Source: CAZDAM01 sp964503595
Lineage (GTDB): Bacteria > Muiribacteriota > UBA6191
Assembly: GCA_964503595.1 (NCBI GenBank)
Contig: CAZDAM010000002.1
Span: 14,434 to 78,433, forward strand
Reading direction: 5' to 3'
DNA length: 64,000 nucleotides
Numbering within the stretch: position 1 is the stretch's first letter; every line of letters starts with the position of its first letter. Below are positions 42,704 to 51,741 of the stretch, in pieces. The notes beneath the pieces were generated by a model. That model was not told the DNA's origin. It was given only the letters and a program-made list of their open reading frames with translations, and did not search any database. The position numbers were made by a program, and so were the translations under genes.

Positions 42704-44056
42704 TTAAATCTCAAGATAGGTCAGATATCCATCCCGAATCAAGACCAGTAAATGATTCCCATCTTTTTGCAGGCCGTCCATACCGGCATAAAAATCTTCG
42801 GCACTCTGAATCGAACGGCGATCCAGCTGAACAACAATATCTCCATTCCTGAGTCCAAGTGTCCAGCCTTTCAGGCCAGGCCGGACCTTTTCGAGCAGAA
42901 CTCCTTCAGTTCCCTGATGCAGGGAAAACTTCTGTATGTCTTCCGGACGAAGAGTCTTTGCTTTCACACCCAAATCTCCGGAAACCGGAATCTCGGCCTT
43001 AACCTTATGGCCCATTTCTTCAAGTCTGACCATAAGAGTCATTTCTTCGCCTTTTCTAACAATCAGGAGCCGGGCTTCTTCGCCAACCGGAACCTCCTGA
43101 ATCTTCTCAATCAGAATGCTTGGATCTTCAATCAGGGTGCCATTCATTTTCAGAATCACATCACCAGGCTGGAGCCCCGCCCTTTCTGCCGGAGTTTTAG
43201 CCACAACCCGACGAATAACAACCCCGCGGGGAGATTTCAGCCCCAGATAGCGATAGGATTCCTGATCCACCCCGGACATCTCCACCCCAAGCCAGGAGCG
43301 CCTGACTCTTCCGAACTGGGCCAAATCCGAAGTCACCCGACGGGCCAGATTGATCGGAATGGCAAACCCAAGCCCCTGTCCAGCGGCATTGATGGCCGTA
43401 TTGATTCCGATGACCTCGCCCTTCAGATTCAGAAGAGGACCCCCGCTATTTCCAGGATTGATCGAGGCATCGGTCTGAATGAGGTTGGAATAATCCGCAT
43501 CTTCATCCGCTGAAAGCTTACGCCCCTTGGCAGAGACAATTCCTACCGTAACCGTTTTGTCCAGACTGAAAGGAGAGCCGATGGCAATCACCCACTGGCC
43601 AACCCTCAAATCATTACTGTCCCCTAAACGGGCAACTTCAGAAGCATCAAAGCCGGAAAAGTTTCTGTCCTCAATCTTCAGGATGGCAATATCCCGACGG
43701 GGATCGCCACCATGCAGAACTGCCCGGTACTGCCTGCCATCATGCATGTTAATCAGGATTTCATCCGCCCCTTCAATCACATGATGATTGGTCAGAACGA
43801 ATCCATTGGCATCATAGATAAACCCTGAGCCTTCCCCCTTCTGGGGAATGATGTTATTGGGATTCACGTAGTAATAGTCATAATAGCCTGGAACCCTTCT
43901 TACCGAAGGCATCCTGAGGTTTTTGCGGGAAACAATATTGACTACGGACGGGCCTGCTTCCTCCACAATATTGGCTATCGTATCATCAGCCATCAGGGGT
44001 TTGGCTGCAAGGAGAGAAGAAAACAGCATAAACGGGACCCACAGATTAAGCTTCAT
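42704..44056 (-). CDS. degP: Periplasmic Do-type serine protease (HtrA/DegP family)
   Basis: 450 residues. Signal peptide to about residue 22. Catalytic triad visible: His92 in TNHHVIEG, Asp122 in RRDIAIL, Ser204 in NPGNSGGPL. Two PDZ domains follow: about 245-340 (VVIRRVVAKTPAERAGLQPG) and about 370-450 (GVLLEKVRPGLKGWTLGLRN). An insert of YYDYYYVNPNN lies before the protease core. Acts in folding and removal of envelope proteins, which fits a genome rich in outer-membrane barrels. Confidence 0.93.
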   Translation of the reverse strand: MKLNLWVPFMLFSSLLAAKPLMADDTIANIVEEAGPSVVNIVSRKNLRMPSVRRVPGYYDYYYVNPNNIIPQKGEGSGFIYDANGFVLTNHHVIEGADEILINMHDGRQYRAVLHGGDPRRDIAILKIEDRNFSGFDASEVARLGDSNDLRVGQWVIAIGSPFSLDKTVTVGIVSAKGRKLSADEDADYSNLIQTDASINPGNSGGPLLNLKGEVIGINTAINAAGQGLGFAIPINLARRVTSDLAQFGRVRRSWLGVEMSGVDQESYRYLGLKSPRGVVIRRVVAKTPAERAGLQPGDVILKMNGTLIEDPSILIEKIQEVPVGEEARLLIVRKGEEMTLMVRLEEMGHKVKAEIPVSGDLGVKAKTLRPEDIQKFSLHQGTEGVLLEKVRPGLKGWTLGLRNGDIVVQLDRRSIQSAEDFYAGMDGLQKDGNHLLVLIRDGYLTYLEI

Positions 44057-44086
44057 GGCACGCCTCCGGTTCAGAAACTGTACGAT

Positions 44087-45121
44087 TTACCAGGCCACAT
44101 GCTTTCGACCTCTTAGAATATCCCAGATCGCCAAGAGCCAGGCCTGTATCAGATACATACCGCGAGAAGGACCGATGAGTCTAAGAAGGACCAGAAGCGT
44201 CCCAATCAAGAACACTGCCGGGTGGCCCGTCTGAAACGCTATCAGAAATGACAGCAGCAGAAAAACCGGAGACAACCATCTCAGAATCTTACGAAAGATC
44301 AGGGAAAACACTGTATTGAAAGCTCGGGCTTCCAAAAGAATCGGAATATACCGCAGGACGCAGCGGAATCCGCGAATCAGCGTCCGGGTACGCCTTCGGG
44401 CAAGATCACGGTGAGCCAAAGACTCGAAAACCTTGACTTCAGGCAGGGCTATCGAAGGCTTTCCGCGACAAACCAGCTGGAGGCACAGCTCCATATCGGA
44501 AGGGCAGTCTGCCTGCAAGGGCTGAAAGTCAGCAACTCTCAAACACATCAGAGCCCCGGACAGGCCAGCATGAAAACCGCGGGCATTTTCTTCTCTTCTC
44601 AGACGATTTTCCCATTTCATATAACGGATTTCAAAAGCTTCAGCTTCTTCATATTCGACTTCAGCGGCAACGAGTCCAACCTCTTCTCCAAGGGCCCGGG
44701 AAAGTGTCCGCAGATCTTCCGGCTGAAAATGGGTGTCCGCATCTGCCAGAAACAAAAGACCGGCCTGGATTTCACTTTGAGAAGCCATCACGTTGAGCAA
44801 GGCACTTTTGCCCACCCGGACTTCAAAGCAAAAAACCCGGACCCGCTCTGGGCAGGTCAGCCCGGAAAGCCAGCCTTTATCAGAAAAGCCGTCCAGGCCA
44901 ATCTCAAGCCTTATTTCAGGGAATTTCTCCAGAGTCCGATTCCAGACATCAAGCCATTCCTTACGGGGAATTTGATTCAGACAAATACGTAAAACCCCTT
45001 CGGTACGGTCTTCCAGAGCACCCACAAAACCTTTTTTAGGAAAAAGAAGCAGACAGGCGGGATAAAAACACCAGGGCCACAAAGTTAGCAGGATAAGCCC
45101 CAGCCATATCCATTCAGACAT
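44087..45121 (-). CDS. Membrane-bound family 2-like glycosyltransferase
   Basis: 344 residues. One N-terminal membrane segment (WIWLGLILLTLWPWCFYPAC), a GT-A type domain with the DxD motif in LFLADADTHF (about residue 125) and a membrane-facing C-terminal half (about 275-340, WLSPVFLLLSFLIAF). The arrangement resembles processive or lipid-linked GT2 enzymes (ceramide/beta-glucosyl type), but the N-terminal nucleotide-binding start is weak. It overlaps mqnA by 8 bases. Confidence 0.72.
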   Translation of the reverse strand: MSEWIWLGLILLTLWPWCFYPACLLLFPKKGFVGALEDRTEGVLRICLNQIPRKEWLDVWNRTLEKFPEIRLEIGLDGFSDKGWLSGLTCPERVRVFCFEVRVGKSALLNVMASQSEIQAGLLFLADADTHFQPEDLRTLSRALGEEVGLVAAEVEYEEAEAFEIRYMKWENRLRREENARGFHAGLSGALMCLRVADFQPLQADCPSDMELCLQLVCRGKPSIALPEVKVFESLAHRDLARRRTRTLIRGFRCVLRYIPILLEARAFNTVFSLIFRKILRWLSPVFLLLSFLIAFQTGHPAVFLIGTLLVLLRLIGPSRGMYLIQAWLLAIWDILRGRKHVAW

Positions 45122-45932
45122 TCAGGTACTCCAGGCAGGGAGATTTTTCAAGAAACCCGGCCTTCAGAAGTTCCCGGGCAAAAACGGCCAGTCCCAGCCA
45201 GTCTCTGGCTTCCGGAAAATAGTGCAGTTTGCGACCGAGAAAATCGACAAAATCCCGGTAACTCAGATGTCGCGAATCCTTTTCCCAAAGTTCCTTGAGA
45301 TGCATCTGACCCCAGGCTGCCGAGGATGTCAGTGCACTCAGAGCTTTCAGGATTTCCTGTGGGAATTTCTGGTAGGAGTCCTTACGAATCACCCATAGGG
45401 CAAAGACAAAGGGGAGTCCGGTTACAGATTTCCAAAGAGTCGCCAGGTCATGACAGATCACCTGCTCCTCCCCAAGCATGGTCTGGGCATGATCCCCGAT
45501 CAAAACTGCGCCGTCATAAGAGGAAAAAATCTGGCTTACGGTCTCGGTCTGCAAATCCTCTTGCTCCTGATAGATAAACTCTGTATCCACACCAAGATGG
45601 GACAAAAGAAGCTGGGCCAGATGAATCGATGTTTCACTGGCTCCACTGAGAAGAATCCGGCCGCCTGAAATCTCTGAAAGCCGTTTTTTCGTGACCAGAA
45701 AGACCGAACCGGCTTCTTCTCTGGCCGCGATCAGAAGATGGGGCCAGATGAGATACTGATCAGAGTTTCTTAAGGCCTCAAAGGAGGAAACTGCCGAGAT
45801 ATCAAGTTCACCGCCAGCAATCGCCCGGTTCAGCCGCGAGGGGACTTCAAACACCAGCAAAGCATTTTCCGGGTGAAAACGGGCATTGGGCACAACGCCA
45901 TTGGTAAACGGAAGCATTCCGATTCTAAGCAT
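45114..45932 (-). CDS. mqnA: Chorismate dehydratase MqnA (futalosine pathway)
   Basis: 272 residues. MqnA turns chorismate into 3-enolpyruvylbenzoate, first step of the futalosine route to menaquinone. Marks: LRIGMLPFTNG, VPSRLNRAIAGGELDISAVS, ILLSGASETSIHLAQLLLSH and VTGLPFVFALWVIRK. The fold is a periplasmic-binding-protein-like one without signal peptide. Its presence suggests menaquinone-based respiration. Other mqn genes are not in view. It diverges from the HEAT-PilT gene. Confidence 0.83.
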   Translation of the reverse strand: MLRIGMLPFTNGVVPNARFHPENALLVFEVPSRLNRAIAGGELDISAVSSFEALRNSDQYLIWPHLLIAAREEAGSVFLVTKKRLSEISGGRILLSGASETSIHLAQLLLSHLGVDTEFIYQEQEDLQTETVSQIFSSYDGAVLIGDHAQTMLGEEQVICHDLATLWKSVTGLPFVFALWVIRKDSYQKFPQEILKALSALTSSAAWGQMHLKELWEKDSRHLSYRDFVDFLGRKLHYFPEARDWLGLAVFARELLKAGFLEKSPCLEYLNV

Positions 45933-45992
45933 AAGGGAATTCTACCACGCCCCAATTCCGACCCGGTGTATTCATGGTGTATCCTTGCCCTC

Positions 45993-48677
45993 ATGAACAA
46001 TTTAGACAAACTCCTGCAAAAACCTCCCCAGGAAATCGTGAGCCAGATCCTGAACGCTCTGGTTCAGGCCGAATGGAATGAAAGACGCCAGACCGCCCTG
46101 AGTCTGGCCCAGATGGGGCCTGAAGGCCTGGATATACTGATGCAGGCTACCGAGAATGCCAAAGAAACCGAACTGGTTCAAACTGGCTGCTTCTGGGCAG
46201 ATTTTGTCTTCTTTCAGCTCAAAAGCGGCCAGGAGGTCTGTAGCCTGCGGCGTATCTACGAAGCCTCGGATGCCAGCATCCGCAAACGGACTCTTGAACG
46301 TCTGATCGATGCCCCGATTCTCTCCGAATCCCAGCCTTTCCTGTATCTAGCTCTGGGGGATGAATCCTGGGATGTGCGGGAACGGGCCTGCCAGGGATTC
46401 CTGAAACTGGGCCGGGAAGTCGTCCCCTTTCTGGAAGAGCGCTTTCAGCACGGAAACTCCCATCAGCGATACTGGACTTTCCGCATTCTCGCCCGCCTGC
46501 TGGGCCCGGAAGCCATCAAGAGCTTTTCCAACTTCTTCAAACTGGATCCAAAAAACGAGGAACTGCAGATTTTTGCCGTCTCCAATCTGGGAGAAATCGA
46601 TGAGCCCCGGATTGTCCGCACCCTGCTCAATTTTTTGCGGACAGAATCCTTTTTCATCCATGAAGAAGTTCACCGAAGCCTGAAAAAACTGGTCCGCACC
46701 CAGTTTGAGGAAATGATTCAGATTCTGGAACAGGAACCGGATGTGCGTACTGCCGAGACTCTCTTCAGGGTTCTGGAATCCGCTCTGAATGACACCATTC
46801 TGGAGCGGGCAAAGACTCTGCTTCAGAGTGAACACTATCCAACCCGCTATATGGCTATCTCCCATCTTGGAACCTACCCCTCCCAGCTCTGTGCCCGCCT
46901 CCTTCTGAAATGCTTTGAAGACCCCAAATGGGGCCTGAGACGCCAGGCCATGGAGAAGCTCTGCCAACTGGGCACCTATGCCATCCCCGCTCTTCTGGAA
47001 GGACTGGAAAGCAAAAGCGGCAATCAGATTTTCTGGTCTTTGAAAAGCCTCATCCAGCTTCGTGAGCCTTCCACCCTTCCGGCAATTGCATCCATCCTGA
47101 GGGAAAGCCCCAGTAAGGAGCACCGCATGATGGCTCTGGAAGCCGCTGCCATCCTTCAAAGTGAGGATTCGCCGGAAGTTCTGCTGGAAGCTTTTGACAA
47201 TTCCATGTGGGAAGTCCGCCAGAAAGCCAGCGAACTTCTGCCCCTCCAGAAATTCCATCCTCTGGTTTCTCTTCTGTCCGGGGCAATCAGTGACAGCAAC
47301 AATATCCGCTTCTGGTCATTGCGAACCCTCGAAAGCATCGGGGCCAAAGGGGCCGAGTCCCTGCTGCATCAAATCCAGACCCAGACCGACAACAACCCCT
47401 GGAACTGCATCCGCCAGCTAAGACTGGCCAATCAGGGAGTCCTGAAGCGAGAACTGGAAAAAAGTCACCCGATTCTTTCCCAGATTGAACTGACCATCCA
47501 TGATGATAAAGCCTCTGCCCCCGCATCTGGTGGACCTCAGCAGATCGTCATTCAGCAGGCTTTGGGAATGGAAAGTCTGTATCACGTCAAACTTCCCGAA
47601 GCTGAAGGCCTGAACGCCTATCCCATCTCCGTCGATGAGATGTTTGAACAGGCCTGCAATCTTTCCGCTTCTGACATCCACCTCAAAATCAGCCATCCTC
47701 CAATCCTCAGGGTTCAGAACAAACTGATCACCATGCGCCACCCTGCCCTGAGTACGGGAAACCTGGTTCTGATTGTGCGTCAGCTTCTCTCTCAGCAACT
47801 GGTCCGCTACCTGGAAACCAATCACCAGGTGGACAGCTCCTACGAGTCCGACAAAGGCCGCCGTCTGCGCCTCAATATCTTCAAAACCCGCCTGGGCTAT
47901 GAAATTGCCGGGCGTTTCATTACTGAAAAACTGCCTACGTTTGAATCCCTGAACCTGCCTGTGAACATCATGCAGAAACTGGCCAACATGGAAACAGGAC
48001 TGGTCATTCTGACCGGCCCGACCGGTTCCGGCAAGACTTCCACGCTCGCCGCCATGATTCACTACATCAACCTGCTCTATCACAAGCACATCATCTGCAT
48101 TGAAGATCCGATTGAGTACATCCATAACTCCAAGCTTTCCTATATTTCACAAAGGGAGATTCTAAGAGATGTTCCTTCCTTCCCCATGGGAATCCGGGCA
48201 ACTCTTCGCGAGGATCCCGATGTGATTCTGGTCGGAGAGCTTCGCGATCAGCAAAGCGTGGAAACAGCCATGACCCTGGCCGGTACCGGTCACCTGGTTC
48301 TGACAACCCTGCATGCGCCGACTTCCACAACCGCCGTCGAACAGCTGATGGACTTTTTTGCCGAGGAACAGCAGGCCCATATCCGAAAGCAGGTTGCCTT
48401 CAACTTGAGAGCCATCATTTCCCAAAGGCTTCTGAGGCATAAAAACGGGAAGGAACGGGTCCCTGCCTGTGAAGTTCTGATTGCAACCCCTGCCGTCAAA
48501 AACATCATCCGGGATGGAAAAACCGAGCAGCTTCAGACCATGATTGAAACAAGCAAGAAAGAGGGCATGATTGCCCTGGATCAGTCCCTGAAGAACCTTC
48601 TTGATATGGGCAGAGTCACCTTCGAAGAAGCCTGGCCCCACGTCATTGATCAGAAGACATTTCGCGGGGGGAATTAA
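45993..48677 (+). CDS. pilT: HEAT-repeat / PilT-type twitching motility ATPase fusion
   Basis: 894 residues. Residues about 1-510 are HEAT-type helical repeats (WNERRQTALSLAQMGPEGLD, ESWDVRERACQGFLKLGREV, PKWGLRRQAMEKLCQLGTYA, SMWEVRQKASELLPLQ). Residues about 546-894 are a PilT-type retraction ATPase: SASDIHLKISHPPILRVQNK, Walker A GPTGSGKTSTLA (about 675), Asp box CIEDPIEYIHN, Walker B EDPDVILVGELRD, His box GTGHLVLTTLHAP. PilT retracts type IV pili and is normally about 350 residues. ATG 45993 is chosen; the open frame further upstream overlaps mqnA. The frame is continuous across the join. Confidence 0.92.
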   Translation: MNNLDKLLQKPPQEIVSQILNALVQAEWNERRQTALSLAQMGPEGLDILMQATENAKETELVQTGCFWADFVFFQLKSGQEVCSLRRIYEASDASIRKRTLERLIDAPILSESQPFLYLALGDESWDVRERACQGFLKLGREVVPFLEERFQHGNSHQRYWTFRILARLLGPEAIKSFSNFFKLDPKNEELQIFAVSNLGEIDEPRIVRTLLNFLRTESFFIHEEVHRSLKKLVRTQFEEMIQILEQEPDVRTAETLFRVLESALNDTILERAKTLLQSEHYPTRYMAISHLGTYPSQLCARLLLKCFEDPKWGLRRQAMEKLCQLGTYAIPALLEGLESKSGNQIFWSLKSLIQLREPSTLPAIASILRESPSKEHRMMALEAAAILQSEDSPEVLLEAFDNSMWEVRQKASELLPLQKFHPLVSLLSGAISDSNNIRFWSLRTLESIGAKGAESLLHQIQTQTDNNPWNCIRQLRLANQGVLKRELEKSHPILSQIELTIHDDKASAPASGGPQQIVIQQALGMESLYHVKLPEAEGLNAYPISVDEMFEQACNLSASDIHLKISHPPILRVQNKLITMRHPALSTGNLVLIVRQLLSQQLVRYLETNHQVDSSYESDKGRRLRLNIFKTRLGYEIAGRFITEKLPTFESLNLPVNIMQKLANMETGLVILTGPTGSGKTSTLAAMIHYINLLYHKHIICIEDPIEYIHNSKLSYISQREILRDVPSFPMGIRATLREDPDVILVGELRDQQSVETAMTLAGTGHLVLTTLHAPTSTTAVEQLMDFFAEEQQAHIRKQVAFNLRAIISQRLLRHKNGKERVPACEVLIATPAVKNIIRDGKTEQLQTMIETSKKEGMIALDQSLKNLLDMGRVTFEEAWPHVIDQKTFRGGN

Positions 48678-49158
48678 GCCGGGAACTGACAAGATCCCGC
48701 GAGGCCTTCAGGAGAGAATCCGCCACATCGGAGAGCAGATCGCGGCCGCTGGCCCATTCCGGATGCCCAAAAGCCTGGAGCATGACGGAATCCTCTTTCG
48801 TTTCTCCGTTCCGGCAGGCCCGAAGAGTAAAGGTCGCCTCCGCAAAGGATACCTGAAACGGGCCATCCTGACCCATGCGGCCAAAGGCTGTGTCCACTCC
48901 ATTCTGCATGGACTGAAGCCAGACTTTACCCTCTGCCCTGACCCAGGAGCCTAACTCCTTTCCACATGCCGGTGGAGTCTCCACAATCAGAAATACTCCA
49001 CTCTGCCTGGCCCTGCTGTCCAGAACCTCCCGAAACAGGGCTGGCGATTCCATCAGAATTGTCTGGAGTTGAAGTTCTTCTCCCAGCCAGACAGATGACT
49101 GGCGGGCTGAAAGCAGAGAGGTCAGACTAAAAAGCAGAAGAGTTTTTGTAAGTCGCAT
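48643..49158 (-). CDS. Exported hypothetical protein
   Basis: 171 residues from ATG 49158, which begins a signal peptide (MRLTKTLLLFSLTSLLSARQ). The mature part is mixed alpha/beta (LQLQTILMESPALFREVLDS, WVRAEGKVWLQSMQNGVDTA) with two or three Cys. It could be a small solute-binding or CsgG-like domain, but no family is recognised. The last 35 bases overlap the end of the convergent HEAT-PilT gene. Confidence 0.6.
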   Translation of the reverse strand: MRLTKTLLLFSLTSLLSARQSSVWLGEELQLQTILMESPALFREVLDSRARQSGVFLIVETPPACGKELGSWVRAEGKVWLQSMQNGVDTAFGRMGQDGPFQVSFAEATFTLRACRNGETKEDSVMLQAFGHPEWASGRDLLSDVADSLLKASRDLVSSRLNSPREMSSDQ

Positions 49159-49211
49159 ACCAGAAATTTCGGTCCCGGCCATGCCCCTCTGTTCCTTTTC
49201 ACCACAAAGAA

Positions 49212-49259
49212 AAAATGCCGGTTGGGCAAGTCTGACAAGACTTGCCCAACCGGCATTTT
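49212..49259 (-). terminator. Strong intrinsic terminator after secG
   Basis: A perfect 22-bp stem (49212-49233 with 49238-49259) with a GACA loop; on the minus strand it is followed by a T-rich tail. It is among the longest perfect stems in the window and lies 12 bases after the secG stop. Confidence 0.9.
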
Positions 49260-49271
49260 CTTGGATCTGTC

Positions 49272-49574
49272 TTACTGGGCAGGAGCCTGTACAGGCACCA
49301 TGGGAGCATATTCCGTCCGGTCAACCATGTCTTTGCTCGCCATCAGGGAAAGACTGAAGGATGTCACCATGAAAATCATGACGAGACCGGCCGTAAAACG
49401 GGCAACGGCACCAGCCGCACCTTTTTTACCGAACATGGCACCCCGTCCTCCACTACTGCTTGCCGAGGTTCCAAATGCACCCGAAAGGCCTTCGCCCTCT
49501 TCAGCCTGAAACAAAACGACGACAATCATCAGAATGGAAACGATGAGATGAACAGCAGTGACCAGCGTATACAT
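49272..49574 (-). CDS. secG: Protein translocase subunit SecG
   Basis: 100 residues, two membrane helices (TLVTAVHLIVSILMIVVVLF and FTAGLVMIFMVTSFSLSLM) separated by the classic SecG loop LFQAEEGEGLSGAFG and a Gly/Ser-rich segment. The ATG at 49574 is supported by GGGAG upstream and by the start of the first helix; the frame opens earlier, over the promoter. SecG assists SecYE in secretion. Monocistronic by context: own promoter and own terminator. Confidence 0.92.
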   Translation of the reverse strand: MYTLVTAVHLIVSILMIVVVLFQAEEGEGLSGAFGTSASSSGGRGAMFGKKGAAGAVARFTAGLVMIFMVTSFSLSLMASKDMVDRTEYAPMVPVQAPAQ

Positions 49575-49602
49575 AAAATTTCTCCCAAATTTTAAGGCAA
49601 AA

Positions 49603-49631
49603 ATTAAAACACAGCGTGCCCACGATTTCAA
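49603..49631 (-). promoter_or_regulatory. Sigma-70-type promoter of secG
   Basis: Minus strand: TTGAAA, 17-base spacer, TTTAAT, about 29 bases before the secG start codon. Five of six -10 bases and four of six -35 bases match consensus. Confidence 0.65.
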
Positions 49632-49693
49632 GAGTTCAAAATCAGGGCTTTTGCATTACTTTTTGTATGAACTTCGACGATAATCATGGTGAT

Positions 49694-50668
49694 ATGGGCA
49701 AAATTCTGGTCTTTTTTCTCTGCATTCCTTTCTGTATTGCTCAAGCAGACCGTCCGGATGCTGCCCAAAAAATGGAACGTATTGAGCAGCGCTGGTTCCA
49801 GCTTCACTGGCAACAGTTCCAGGACAGCCTGCAACTTTGCCGGCATTTCACAGATTTTCTGAAAGCCCGTCAGAAGAATTTGACCATCAGTGAGTCCATG
49901 GCCCGCTTTCAGCAATTCCGGAAACTGAATTCCAGTCATATGGAAAGAGCCGTTCTGAGCCAGAACGGACTCAGAAGCCTGCACACATCCATCACCAATC
50001 TTAGAAAAGAACTCGAACTCCTTTCGGCAAAGGCCTTGAAAACCCGTTATTACCCTATGCTCGCCGAACTCAGGCAAAAGCTTCTCTATCAGGAAGAAAC
50101 ATGGCTTTTCCTTCTAAGAGAAATCAATCAGCGTCATCAGACCCTTCTGAGTGAACTGAACCAGAAAATCCAGGATCTGATGACCTCAATACGCACAAGT
50201 GAAGAAGAAAACTGGAAAAGCTCCCGCCAGAATCACCTCCTGATTCAGGAGGGTGAAATCGTGCGCCAGATCCGCCAGATGACTGCCAGTTCAGCGGCCA
50301 ACCTGAAAAAACTCAAGGATTTCTATACCTGGTCTGAAGCGCGCCTGCGCGAACCCAGACTCCAGACTGCAACCCCGCCATTTGGAGTTCTGAAAGCTCT
50401 GGGCCCACGGGAAAAACAGGAATGGCATATAACTCTTTCCCTGCTAAGCGAAAGGATTGAGCAAGTCACCTCAGATCAGAAAATCCGACTGAAAGTTATT
50501 GAAGGACTACTTCAGAGCGAAACCGTACTTGCTGAAGTGAGCCTGCCTCACCTCTCCCTGCACCTCTATACCAACAACAGTCTTCATAAAAAGCCGGATC
50601 CTGATATTCAGGCCAAGAAAACCGCACCCATATCCGAGTCTCAACCCCTTGAAACAGGCTGGCTCTGA
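49694..50668 (+). CDS. Exported coiled-coil protein
   Basis: 324 residues from ATG 49694, which begins a signal peptide (MGKILVFFLCIPFCIAQA). The frame opens earlier but without a signal. The mature protein is almost all helical with heptads (NLRKELELLSAKALKTRYYP, LLSELNQKIQDLMTSIRTSE). No domain recognised. The 3' end overlaps the convergent membrane gene by 28 bases. Possibly a periplasmic scaffold. Confidence 0.62.
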   Translation: MGKILVFFLCIPFCIAQADRPDAAQKMERIEQRWFQLHWQQFQDSLQLCRHFTDFLKARQKNLTISESMARFQQFRKLNSSHMERAVLSQNGLRSLHTSITNLRKELELLSAKALKTRYYPMLAELRQKLLYQEETWLFLLREINQRHQTLLSELNQKIQDLMTSIRTSEEENWKSSRQNHLLIQEGEIVRQIRQMTASSAANLKKLKDFYTWSEARLREPRLQTATPPFGVLKALGPREKQEWHITLSLLSERIEQVTSDQKIRLKVIEGLLQSETVLAEVSLPHLSLHLYTNNSLHKKPDPDIQAKKTAPISESQPLETGWL

Positions 50669-51681
50669 TAGAGAATCCGGGCAAATATCGCCAAAGCCAG
50701 GGCCAGAAGGCAGCCCAGAAGTGCGCCAGCCAAGGGAAGCTTTTCGGGAGCGATCCCATAGAGAATACGGCTGTCCCTGGCCCAAAGGGCGACTGCCGCA
50801 TGCTTCAGACCACTGGCCGGGCGAGCCAGAACAGAAAACCGCTCACCTTCTTCGAGAACCGCTGTTCTCAAAAGCAGGGCCCGCCTGAAAGCCTCGGCCA
50901 GATCTGCATTGTGCTCCTCCCTGAAAGGGAAAAGCTGGAGGATATTGCCATCGGGATCAGAAAACACGGCAGCTCGCCCAAGATCATCCTGAATCGCGGA
51001 ACGGGAAGCAAAATAATCTCTGGAGTAATTGAGCAGGTCGATTTCGGCCAGAAACAGCCCCCTCACACATTCTTCGGCCCCGGTCCCCCTGGTCACAGCT
51101 GCAGGGCAGCGCTTGTGGATCACATTCCAGTAGAAAAGAGAAGGAGAACCCAGAAAGGAAAGCTCATGAAACTGCCCGGGTTCGGTGAGCTCCCCCAGAC
51201 CACTTCCCTTCATCAGCATCCCCACCATACCCTGAAGCTTGGCATCTCCCTCTTCCCGGTATTCCCTGCTACGCTTGAGAGCTTCTTTCGCCAGCATATC
51301 CAGAACTTTTTCCCAGATTGCGGCAGGTTTGTGAGAATCAAAGACTTCGCGAACCCGGACTTCCCCATCCCTGAAGTCCACGCTGGCAGACATAATCCTT
51401 AAAACAGAGTTCTGGGAATCTTCCTTGCGATCCGCGGCCCAGGCCTTACGCATCCCCGGACGGGAAAATTTCTGGACTTCGTCGGAAATATAGGCTTGCC
51501 GGATCTGTTCTTTCAAACCACCTAATCCGTCATGAAACCCCCGCGCCAGACTTTCAGACTCCAGAAGATAATCTTTAACAGAGGTACGGACCGACTCCAG
51601 CTCCAGAGCGCTACCTGCAAGCCAGCCCAGACCAGCCGCCGGAAGCGTCGCCAGAATCCAGAAAATGACGGTTCTTAGCAT
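50641..51681 (-). CDS. Membrane protein with extracytoplasmic sensor-like domain
   Basis: 346 residues. Two membrane helices, residues about 4-24 (VIFWILATLPAAGLGWLAGS) and about 318-340 (ALLGCLLALALAIFARIL), enclose about 290 residues outside the cytoplasm. Parts such as FLAEIDLLNYSRDYFASRSA and AAVFSDPDGNILQLFPF recall Cache/PAS-type sensor domains. There is no kinase, HAMP or methyl-accepting output domain, so signalling would need a partner; the divergent STAS gene is one candidate. Confidence 0.65.
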   Translation of the reverse strand: MLRTVIFWILATLPAAGLGWLAGSALELESVRTSVKDYLLESESLARGFHDGLGGLKEQIRQAYISDEVQKFSRPGMRKAWAADRKEDSQNSVLRIMSASVDFRDGEVRVREVFDSHKPAAIWEKVLDMLAKEALKRSREYREEGDAKLQGMVGMLMKGSGLGELTEPGQFHELSFLGSPSLFYWNVIHKRCPAAVTRGTGAEECVRGLFLAEIDLLNYSRDYFASRSAIQDDLGRAAVFSDPDGNILQLFPFREEHNADLAEAFRRALLLRTAVLEEGERFSVLARPASGLKHAAVALWARDSRILYGIAPEKLPLAGALLGCLLALALAIFARILYQSQPVSRG

Positions 51682-51741
51682 TGTTCCCTCATGCAGGTCA
51701 TGTTAGCATAATTCAGTTTTTTAAGATGGAGGTCTGTCCTG

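Noticed and set aside
47050..48692. Several long minus-strand frames inside the HEAT-PilT gene
   Set aside because: All are shadows of the PilT frame; conserved ATPase motifs fix the true strand.
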